Below are positions 49,859-61,300 of a DNA stretch of 64,000 nucleotides, one piece after another. The position numbers and the translations under genes are program-made. The notes beneath the pieces were generated by a model. That model was not told the DNA's origin, did not search any database, and saw only the letters and a list, made by a program, of their open reading frames with translations. Every line of letters begins with the position of its first letter. Positions within the stretch are counted from its first letter, which is position 1. This DNA comes from Patiria miniata (Eukaryota > Echinodermata > Asteroidea > Valvatida > Asterinidae): positions 5,642,001-5,706,000 of the forward strand of contig NW_024037050.1 in the NCBI RefSeq assembly GCF_015706575.1, read 5' to 3'.

Positions 49859-51652
49859 AAAACCAGATTTTTTTTCATATACTGCCCCCAATTTACCATA
49901 TTTAGTTAGTCCGCATTTTGTTTGCAATCGATTACACACCTATGAACGGGTACAAGCCAGTCAGCTAGACTGGTTCCCTGATCTGACAATTCCCCGACAT
50001 CTATAAATTGCTCCGTTTCATCTTAAGTGGGGTCAGGGAACCAGACTACAAGAACATGATTGTTTTTCTTGGGTTTTCCAGCATCTACGAACACAAAACT
50101 TCAAACAAGTCAGTGTAACAATATTTGTTATAAAATACATCCCCCACAACTCCATCAGTTTCTGAAAATTACATCAAATCAAATGTTGTATATTCCCTTT
50201 AACTTGACTATAATACTTTGAGACTTAAAGGTCATGGTGGATATGGTGGTAAAAGATTTCTTAGATAGGAATTCAAACATAAATCCAACTGAATAATTCC
50301 ATTAAATCAAAAACAAAATTGTAAAAAGTGCAAAATCTTGCAGATTTGTTTTTGGGATTTGGGTGCACGTTTTCTTTCACGCGTAAAAGAATCCGAAGCT
50401 GCCGACTAGATAAAAAACCACAAAAACAAAACAGACCAACAAACAAACAAAAAGACGAACTGTTTTCAATAACATCTAAATCATAAATCAAATCAAACTT
50501 GCATGAAATCAGTGCGCCTATTTAGCAAGCCACATTCGCGCTACACCGCGATCATTAATGTTCGCTAAATCAAGCCGCTTTGACCGAATGATTTCTACGA
50601 ATTATTTTCTTCTCTTTTTTTGTGTGGTACTGTTGTTTTTTTCCCTCTCAGTTTGAGAGCGATCGGCTTCATCGGCAGGCATTTAATTAGCAGCAATCGT
50701 TGGCGGTGATCGGTACGGCATAAGGCCCTGGTCATTGAACCCGCTACCCCCGGCACGACAGACCGTCTCGCCTCGGTATAGAAGTGGCCTGCGCGCCGGG
50801 GTCTAGCAACGCATTCGCACGCGGATCGATAACGGCGTTATGCCCAAACGGGACCCTGTGGAAAATTCAGTCCCTACCGTGCACTCGCTGGTCAAGCGCA
50901 ATAGCCAAGACCAGGCATAAAGGGGGGCTCTAATTAATTAAAATGGACAGGGCCGCGGATGAAGGGCGGATCGATGTAGACTAGAAGGGGGCACATGACC
51001 CCATGGTAGGGGGTATATTCTCTGTCCTGAAATTACATATCGAAGGGTTTGTGTACATCGATGGCCACCTCTAGCTCAGAGGGGGTGCAGTGGGGCCAAT
51101 TTGCCCCTCCCAAAGGAGTTTCAAAACAACATGACAGCAGGACTGCTATTTCAATTCAATTACATTAAACAATGAAATTACCAATCTATACATTGCGCTT
51201 CTTGGATAAAAGAAAAGTTTGAGCAAGAATTTCATATTCAGACAAGCACTGCGACTACAAGGCCCACCAGGTTATTTTGAATATTCAGATGGTATAACGT
51301 TATAGGTCATACCAGCGCTATACGTGCCGAATTAAAACAAAGTTTCGCAAAAATGTGCAGATAAGCAATACCCTTGATAAATAATTATGAGTCCCAAGTT
51401 GTTTTGAATGTTCATAAGGAATATGATGTCGGCAATTCTAGCGTCGAGGAAATGGATTAGGATTTATAAGCTTTGTAATTAGAAAACAAAATCCGCCTTT
51501 TATACTATAACAGCAGGAACTATCGAAAGGCAAGATACCCATTCGTTATTCGGGGGCAAAACATTACCGTACATCGTACGCCATGGTATAAAGCTACTAC
51601 AAATTGTCATCGACATTAGGAACAATTATCTATGTATTGTAATAAAACAGTA
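49859..51652. other. Intergenic, no gene recognised
   Basis: Contains the 83-bp fold-back at 49966-50048. A locally GC-rich patch at 50690-50970 has no open frame worth noting. Confidence 0.6.
49966..50048. repeat. 83-bp mini fold-back, CTGGTTCCCTGA ends
   Basis: CTGGTTCCCTGA (49970-49981) is exactly mirrored by TCAGGGAACCAG (50033-50044). With the next four bases each side the arms reach 16 bp with one mismatch. A related AGACTGGTTCCC end occurs at 37829-37840. Confidence 0.65.
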
Positions 51653-52185
51653 CAGGGTGAGTCCGAATGATCTGGACCCAAGTTCACCATTTTTAGTGGC
51701 AATTATAGTATTTTGAGAAAAAACCTGAGTGTTTCAATGATGAATGGTTATTACCTTGTCTTCCACAGGAATTTTGAATTTTTCAAATTAGTGGCTGTGG
51801 TGAGGAATTATGCCATTTTCATTGAAGTGGCTCATTTTCCAGTCTGCACACGGAGTTGGTTTTGCCGTTAGTTTTAAATGTGTCCATAACTTCAAGTGAG
51901 TCAGTCACCATGACTAGGTTTTATTTGTTATTACACTGCTTCACATCAGTACGCGATTCAACAAATTGGTTGAACCAAGGAACCGTGGTCAGAGTGTTTT
52001 TTTTTCAGCGTGTGTTCTTCGCTAGCGCTTGTTTTCAAAATGGTACAATGGATATACATGAAAGTTGCACCAAATATGTCCATAATACCAGCCTATAACA
52101 TATCTCATTTGCACTTGTTTTGATAATTGCTACATATTTTTAATGTTGTCTTTAATTTGGGTCCGGATTATTCTGACTCACCCTG
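51653..52185. mobile_element. Mariner-like MITE with CAGGGTGAGTC ends
   Basis: The left terminus after TA is CAGGGTGAGTCCGAATGATC then TGGACCCAA. The right terminus, read in reverse, is CAGGGTGAGTCAGAATAATC then CGGACCCAA. That is about 29 bp of terminal inverted repeat with three differences. The interior has no transposase-like frame. A TA precedes the left end; on the right a TA lies three bases beyond the repeat, so the target duplication is imperfect. Family assignment to Tc1/mariner rests on end sequence and TA. Confidence 0.8.
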
Positions 52186-55100
52186 ATGTATGTTATTTGA
52201 TTCCATCCGGAGACGAATTCTACTCAAATGAGTCAAAATGTACTCTTTAAAATCAATTCCGATAAAAAGCAATACATTTAGTTCACCTATAGTGACAAAA
52301 ACCGACACGATACCTAAAAATCTCTCGTTAATATACTCCATTAGTTTTAAAGAACGGAATCTCCAGCCAAGTAAAAAAAAAAAAATTCACATGAGACAAA
52401 CATTTTGATGTACGATCTCTAAAACGAATGTTGCTCGTTCGCATGCGAATGACTTTGTCGGTCGTATGTGCCACTAATGTAGACACGCTGGGAAATTTGT
52501 TTAATGGGGGATAGATAGCAATTTCTTTAATGCATTTGTATTTCATCTCCACCGTTTTAATGGTAAAACCGATCATGTGCGTTCCAGCTTTTGACAGTGA
52601 TTTCAATTTCTTTGTGTGAAAAGTGTGTTCAGAACAGTTAAATACTAAAAAGTTGTCAAAGATGGCTCGATGCTAACATTTTATAGTGCTACGGGCTTTA
52701 CCTCCCTAAAACCTATAGCCTTTGTACGGTTGTAAATGTTTGGCTGATTGTAAGTCAATCTGACCACTATATTTTAAAGAAATATAGTTTCTCAATTCAT
52801 AAAAAACACACATGGACAACTATTTTTGTTTTTTTTAATACGAAACTTTTGTTATTCAATGAAAGTTATCAAAAGTTCAAGTTTTCCGTTGCGTTCTTCG
52901 TGTCAGCCCAAAACATGCCCAATACCTTCAGTGCATACCTCGGGAAAAACAACGACCGTTTTGCTTTTTTTTGGGGGGGGGGACATCGATTAAGGTCAAA
53001 ATATTCGACTAAACACAAAATTCTCTTGTTCTTGAACCTAAGTATTTTTTATTGATGTAAATCCAATCAATCTAAACGTTATACGGAAGTTAAAACCAGC
53101 TCTGTTCTCTCGCTGTAGTAGGATATTTTTGAAAGAAGAGCAAATTAAGCTATTTCGGTTTTTTGGGTATGTGAAATGATTGGGAAGTCGCTGAGTTATT
53201 CTAAATCTTGATGAAAATCTGTCCAGCGTGTGATTGCGGCCACTGACTGGAAACCGAATCCCCCAAAAGTGAGCAGCGCGCGAGCTCCCAATCCATCCCA
53301 TCAGCTTCAGCAGAGCTTCTCAGTTGTTCAGGGACATCTCTTACACCTCGCCTGCAAACGATATTGTTTTCTTTATCGCCGACCCTCCCCCGATTCGCAC
53401 CTATGCCGACGGGAGTAGGGGGAATAAAATAAAGAAAAAAAGGTATCGTGGATCTCAGAGCAAACGGCAGCGAGGGGCATGAGGGGACGCACCGCTGGGA
53501 TCACAGGCTGCAAGCTCCCTGCAAATTACGCCACGGTTCGGGTTGCCGTCACGAGGGGGAATCCGCTGCTATAACTTGTATTATACGATCGGTGCAGGCA
53601 GCGTCCGGCTCTCGCTCGGACATCCGATACAGCTAACCATCTTAGTTTCCGCGCGGACCACGGGACCAGATTTTTTCCCCGTTCTTTCTTGGGCTGAAAG
53701 ATGGAATTACCGCGGAGGATGTGAGTTGCATTGAGTCAATGTTTTCTCTGGCCGTCCCTATGGGGGGAGGGTATAGGCAAATGCTATCGGGATTTAGAGC
53801 CGTCGATAATGCGACTATGATGCGATTTTAATATGTAATCGAATGCTAATCCTATGTGTAATTAAGTCCAACAGTAATATGAGTTGATCGACTCTTCGCT
53901 TGAACGTATATCGACTCCACTGCCGGCGACGCTCACAAAAAGTTCTATTTTTTTCACTTGCGAGATGCTGGTTAAAATCCTATGATATTCAAAATAGAAT
54001 CTGTTGACGCCGGTATATAAAAAGGTCTTGCACCTTATAGTGTTTGTGCTCAATCTCCTTTTATGGCGAGCAATAACCGCTAAGTGTTCATGATGCACTG
54101 TGGCATTCGTTTGAAATTGAAATGCAAAATTAACGACAGCATTTCTGTAAATCGTGAGATATGAGACTGCTACAATAAAAATGAATACAATTACAAAAGA
54201 AATGATTGATATAAACATAAGATTTTACCTGATTATTTTGTAATGAAATGTTAAACAATCAAAAATTTGAGGTGGATTCTAAATTTTGAATATTTTCTCA
54301 GATCAAATTAAAAAACCATATGGTTTAAAATGAAAGCTTTCATACAGGCCAACTAACATACTTTTCCAAGTTTTACTTTAAACGGTGTTCTGACTTGGTC
54401 AAGATCACATCCTTCATTTAAAGACATTTCCGGATGATTTGTCTGTCTTATTCACGTTATCATGCAGCTTTTCTCCATTTATCACACAAACATGACAACA
54501 ATGTGCATTTTCCAAAAAGCCAAATGAACATTCTATCAAAGTGCAAAAGGAATACAGCCGCTATTACGGAATCGAAGATCTCCCCAAGTCTAGCCCGTTG
54601 AACGTTCGATTTTTACTCTTCAAACCACCGAGTAAGACCGGACCGATTGCTCCTCCGTCCATGTCGCACACATCAATATTTTAACATCGAGAAAAAAAAA
54701 AGTGAAACCAAGTCTGACTCCGGGAAGTTCGAGGGGGGAAGCGGGGAGTTCGGCTCTCCCTTCCCCGTGTCAACGCGACCGACGACCCGTGAGTAAAGCC
54801 TGATTCTCTTCCCTGCCTCGAAACGCGGAATTAAAGAGCTAATATCCAGGCAGTTTAGGGTTTCATAACTCGAGATCGGATGACTTTCAGGTTGATATGC
54901 ATGCGCTGGGCCAACGGGGAAAAAAATCAGCCAGGCACCTTAAGACCACTGCACGACGTTAATTTGGACAACGCATTTTCGAGCCCTGTATGCGTGGTTT
55001 CATTATATGTTTTGTTTAATAAGTTGGAATAAAAATCAAAGTGTCTTTAATCCTAGAAATAATCATTGCATTACAGCAATTACCGTGAAATTTATCCGAT

Positions 55101-58100
55101 ATTGTTTAGGAATCATTCATTTCGATGGTTACATAGACAAAAAATGTATACAACAGTACCCCATTTTCATAGAATTATAGGGTAATTTACACATAGGCTA
55201 ACGCAACAATAACAGTCCATCTCACGCAGTTGCACATTTTTTCCACAGATTTCCCAAAAGCGAAACAAATCACTATTTAAAGGGATCTCCAGACGGAGAT
55301 AGCTGCTGGACTTCTCAGGGAAGTTGGCCGAGAAATGATCATCCTTGACATAAGAAAAAAAGAATTTGAATCTAAGCTGAAATATTTATCTGTTAGTTTT
55401 CACTAAAGTTTGTGTAGTATTGGCGCACGAAAAATCTTCCTCGAAAATATTTGTTCAAGTCATTTTACATGTATTTGGAGAAAAAAAATCTCGTTAAATT
55501 TAACGGATGTCCATACGATAACTGAGAAAGATATGGAAAAAAAATCACAGGGCGAGGTGTGTTTTTTTTAATTAATATGTTCAGAACGCAACCACGAGAA
55601 ACAATGTGAAAATGAAATATTCAGTCCTGACAAAGATCTTAATATTTGAGACTTTCATAAAAATGACTGAACTTTATTCCCTCGAACGAAACCACTCGCA
55701 TTATTACCGAATGTACAGTTTATGATCTGTGAATGCAAGCGAACTTGGAAGTAGGCTTCAAATTGGCTCATCTTTGATTTGTTTCTTATCTTGCGACTTC
55801 ATGTACGCTTTCCCCTTTATTATAACTTATGTTAAATAAAAGTGAAAATTTCACAGATTTCTGGACATTTTGGAAAGTGTGTACGGCCGGCCAAACTGAT
55901 TGGGATATAAAGCCACCCTCGTAACGTAAATCACTGTATGTGACATGCATGCCTATTGTTTGAGCAGTGCATGACGGACTTGTATGAGATTATCTTTAAG
56001 TAACATTAGAACAAGCAGTTGTATAGGTTATAAACTTAATGAAGAACAGCACATAACATTAATCAAGTTTTTCTCTGAGTCAATATGTTGCTACGGGTTC
56101 TTTTTTGTGTGTTTGCATGCAGCCGTGATTTTTGCACAACAACTAAGGCATATCGGGCAGAAATCACGTATACAAGCAATCGTGTTGCTCTTATGATACA
56201 TGACGAAATTTCAAATCCACAGAAGTAAGCTCGGCGACATTATTTCTTCCCATCAGGAGATCGGTCCAATCTTCCTAAATTGTGGCTGTCCTGTTGTGGG
56301 ACTTGAGAAGTGAGCATCCAGTTAACATCTTATCGTGCTCCTTGACAAACAACCCAGATGATTTTTTTGAACAGAAGACCGTCTCCAGGCTAATTTATTT
56401 CCCTCGGCCTTATCAGCCTGAGCATAAAGAAGAAATATCGCGCTACCAAGAAGAAAAACTCATTTCGATTTTTTTTTCTTTTTCTGTCAAGCCTGGCAAA
56501 TAATAAGCCGGGGGCTTATTTCATTTTGCACACTCCATTAGGCGTCATGTCTCTGCTGACTGCGTGTTGAGGCGGTCGTCTCGTATATACGCGGGAACAA
56601 GAAATCGGGGCGAGGCTCGGTCGGGCGCGTGAAGATGAATGCTCCGTCTCAGCCATCAATTTGATTGGTTCGTTTGTTGCATCAATCTGATTGGATCGCT
56701 CTGACCTTGGGGAATGAAGTGAGCATGCGCTGTACGATGGCCTCCGGGCCTCCATTGTGCGGCGTTAGTTTTTCGTGTGTTGATCTTGAACTTCAAAGAT
56801 CTATTCAAACAAAGGGCCTCGAGGAGTTTTACGACCTGTTAACGAAAGACAAGGGGGAAAAACGCTTAATTTGAAGGATAAAATGTTTCATATTCTGTGC
56901 CAAGTTCAGACTAGACCTATCAAGATTGCCATATCTTTTGTATAAACCAAGAAATAATGTCGGCTCTAGTATATTTCTTCCCCAAATCTTCGGACGATAT
57001 ATCGCTTTATTAATATAAACTCTGTATTGGGCCCTATGTATTCAAAGTTCAAACCATTCAGTCTAACCTTAAAATTGTAGTCTGTGTACAAATATATTAG
57101 AAACATCTTTCGATGAACCCCTTTATTCCCTCCGCCCTTTTTATTCACAAAGTTTAAGCCACAGAAGGAGTTCTTCTGTATAATACTCAAATGGTGGATT
57201 TCCGGTGTGAAGCAAACTAATGCGGCACAAAATTCAAGGTCCACTGATTGAAAGACCCTAAAAAGCGCCCTCTCTCGCTCGACGATATTAAGCTCACCCA
57301 CCTTTGGTCGGAAGCCACCACACGTCACAGATCCACGAATCGTACCATTTTAACCACCAAAGTTGGAATTCATACGCCTTTAATTTTGAAGTTCTTCATG
57401 TCTGTCGATGTCTGAAGTTTGACTTGGGAAGGCGCTTATAAAAAAATACGTGTATCAACTATCGATTTCTTTTCACGATAAACGATCGATTTCCGTTTGC
57501 TGCGCGTTAATCAACCCAAGTCTCCCAGCGAGTGGGTTCCCGTGAGGGCCAGGGGGTTCACCGGACTGGGCCACGGTTGGGCCTCGCCAGCAAACCCCCT
57601 CCAACTCGGGTCAATGCCCGGCCGATTTCCACTAAGCCCCCGTTACGCGAACTTTCATCATCACGGTGTCATCGTGTTAAATTAACCTCCCCCAATGCAT
57701 TACAGATGCCATGTCCCCCCTTGAATCATTTTGACATTACCAGAAAGAAAAAAAAGAAGTCAAAGTCAACGCGGTCACTGGACTAGAACTGCTTAACATA
57801 TCACCGAAGTTTCTCAAGGAACCGGGGACTAGGGAGAGCCACAACTCCAAACGATTGTGATTCATCATCAGTGTGACTTTTAAACTTTGTGTTCTGTGTT
57901 GCTACATTTTTTCTTTCTTTTTGGTAACTCTTTTTTGGTTGACTGAATCCTGGGGGCACGAGGGGAGGGCCAGACGACAAGCGGGGATTCTAATCTAGGG
58001 AGCGAAAGGGGACGCCAATTCTCCCCTGGGTAGGGGTCAAGCTGACTGGGTCATCCTTCCATCCTGCGCCTACTCGAGGTCGTCAACCCACACTTTAACT

Positions 58101-58279
58101 TTCTTTTCTCCTCTGAAAACTCTTTTTCCCTCCTCCACTGAACTTCAAGAGAAGCAGTAAATCAAAACGAATACCTTCCCGTTTCTCCCCCAGCCGTCGG
58201 CACAAACTTTACGGGCTTACACGGGCGTATACGACCGGTTTGGGGGCGCGCGGCCTTCAATAACGCTGGATGAAAGCCA
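52186..58279. other. Intergenic, no gene recognised
   Basis: AT-rich with scattered GC-rich patches (53230-53760, 54710-54800, 56560-56640). Only short frames, none with a recognised domain. Confidence 0.6.
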
Positions 58280-58346
58280 TGCGTCAACTGGGAGGCTAGA
58301 TTGTAAATTTCGGGTGTAAATGTCTTCGTGCGTGGGTTCAAAATCC
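58280..58346 (+). repeat. Weak tRNA-like SINE head candidate
   Basis: TGCGTCAACTGGGAGGC (58280-58296) is A-box-like and GGTTCAAAATCC (58335-58346) is a B-box-like sequence with one extra base. No cloverleaf is evident. Confidence 0.25.
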
Positions 58347-61300
58347 TCTAGATTGCTAAAAGTTGATCGAGCTCATTTTTTTTTTTTTGCTTAGTAAAGT
58401 GAAAGAAGTTTCCATATTAGTGGAAAGTAACTTGGGCATGCTGCCAACTTGACCTAAAATACGCCCCCTCAAAAAAGACGCTCAATTCTTCCACGGAATC
58501 TTGATAAATCATGAATCATAACTTTATCGAAGAAACTGGTTATTAATATATAAAACTATTTTTTTTCGACGATGGGTGTATTTTTAGGTATTAAAAGCCA
58601 TGTCGTCTGTGTAACGTGACTAAAAACAACTCTTGCTTGCTAAGGCCAAAAAAAAAAAGTCTCCGGTTTCTGGTATGGAGCTTGTCCAAAAAGTGGTGCG
58701 GCGACGCGGCTTTTTTTTTTTTACCCGACTTTTTTGCTTCAAATGTCGGCTGATGACTGCAAATGGTGCCCGACTAAACTTAGTGAAAATATATGGGAGT
58801 CCAGAGAGGCCACATAAAGCTTATTCTCGATCATAACCTCATCTAAAAACACGTTGAAATTGCGCAGCAGCAGAATTCCAGTCAAACCAGTGAGTTTGGC
58901 GGTTTTGATACATCATCTTTCATTAAAATAAAAACTTTTTCATTTTGCCGACGCGCATGGCTACGGCGACGCGCGCGCATACCAGAAACCGTATACTTTT
59001 TTTTTGGGCCTAAGTTGCTCGTTGAATCCATTGGCCTCTGTGCGATTGAGATTTACAAGACATCACCCCCTTCGCCCGGTTACCGTTGTCGTCAAATGAT
59101 CGAAGAAGTACAAAGATGAACATCTTATACTGCATTCATTTTGTTCTTCAAAGATTTTTATTGTTGAGTTTCAAGATTGTTTAATGTCATGTGACTATGA
59201 ACGTTAATGCCCCAGTTTGAAAGACAAAGCAAAGGTTCAACTGGATGAACCGTTGATGCATTTCAGGCAATGAAAGAAAACTACAGAGAGTTTACTTAAT
59301 TTTAGATATAAAATTAATTTTCACAATGAGGACTCATTAAAAAAATTCTAACCAAAACAATGGTTAATAATGAAGAGAAACAGTGTGATTCAAGGGTCTG
59401 AAATCAATCCTTTTCCAATACTTTTCGCAACACAGTAGTTCACAATCCACCCAGTGCACAAATTGCAGGAGACGACTAAAACAAGTGGCTCTATTACTGT
59501 TGATTCACTTTCTATGATTAATACTTGAATCAAATTGCTCTACTGCAAGGAGCGCCATCTCCTCGATGTGTGTAACACTTAAAGAAACCATCAGTTCTGT
59601 CGTCCAGGATTAAACACATTCCATAGGGAGGAAGTAACGTTGTTGTGACATACCGAGAAAAAAAAATACCCTTGTTCATTTGTATTTGCACCCCAAACAT
59701 ATTTCATGTAGGCGTCTGATGAGGACCCATTGCCACGATAATCTGCTGGCCAGTGCAGTGCTGTCTGTAGTCGGCTAGCCAACTTGCCACCAAAGCCCCT
59801 TCGAATTTCTCGCTCTGCATCCAGATGTGAAACAGGCTTTTTAAGATTTCGGCACCATGCACACCGTACCTATACCCACGAACGATCAGATGTGACCACA
59901 AATGGAATCCGGAATTTCTTTTCTTCTGTCAAATTTTCACTCCTTTAATTCCCCTTGATTGATCGCTTTTACGCTCTCAAAACTATTAATTTCGCAAGCG
60001 TGGCCGTCCGAGGCTTGTATACCTGGCCTCTGTCACTTTACACGGCCGGCTGTGGCCGACTAAAACTGCCCTTGTCTGATTCCCCACGAGGTTTTTGGAC
60101 CGCAACAAAGACCGGTGCTGAGTGGTCACTCTATCGGTTGACCAAAAGACCCCTTGTTGCCCTTGGTCTCAACCAATGTCGCACTGTCCTGTCTCTCATT
60201 GGTTTAAAGTTTGTTTAAGTTACAATTAGTGGGCGGAGTCACCGAATAAATGTGCTGACTACATGGCTGACTAATTATTGATCGAACTATTGTCATTTGG
60301 CACAATTTGTCGTGGAAGTAGCGTACTATGCGTATTGCAAAGTAGCTCCACTGTATTTCACCTGTATCCCGAGATCTCATCGCTAATCCAAGCTCATTTT
60401 TAACGACCCTCTTCACTCATTGCATCACTTAGTGCGAACTCCATGGCACTACACAATCTTTGAGTTGGCCATGTGAGAAATATTCACGCATATGTCAAGA
60501 TAATAACTAACTACACAACATTACAATTTTGAAAGATTCTGTCTCTTTACCTAATGCTGTATCCAATGGCATTAGTTTGTAGATTCCAAGACTGGTTACT
60601 GGGCAAAGCGTCAGTGATGGCATTCCACTGTGACTATTTCTGAACTCTTCTCCGGGACTGACCCGCATTCAACCGCCCATGTGATTGGCCTGGTGTCAAT
60701 AATGTATGCAACATTGCCAACATTGCACGCATATCATATAGTCAGATACTACCTGGTTTCTTGCGTCTTTCATGCTAAAAAAGGGAAAAATGAATTCTTG
60801 GTATTTTTTATGAAGATGTTTATTTGGGTAGTTAGGCCGAAGTTCACTGTGCCTATGGATCATCGGAGAAATGCATGTAAAGTGCACGTACATGCAATTA
60901 AATATAAGAGAAAATGGTGTTAATAGTTTGCTAATTGTGTTAAATTTCTTAACAAAACGATATGCCAGGATAAAGGCATTCGTGCCGACTTTCTTGGTAT
61001 TTCAATGAACAAGTTAAATTTAAACAAATTGCAAAAAAAAAATTGTTGGCCCGAGAGCAGATCAGGCCAAACAACCAAGCAGAAATTATACTTTTTTATT
61101 TGATGAAGTTCGGTGTTCAGAACTGAAGGTGTATCATACAATGCTAAAACTGTGGTTTGAAATGACCACCGCCTGCGATATAGCCGAAGAATTGGGCATG
61201 GCCAGCATAAACTTGTCATTTTATCACCACAGTCTACAGTGCATTTCCTCCCTAATTTGATTTCACATACTTCAGCAATTCATGTCGTACGTTGTAGGTG

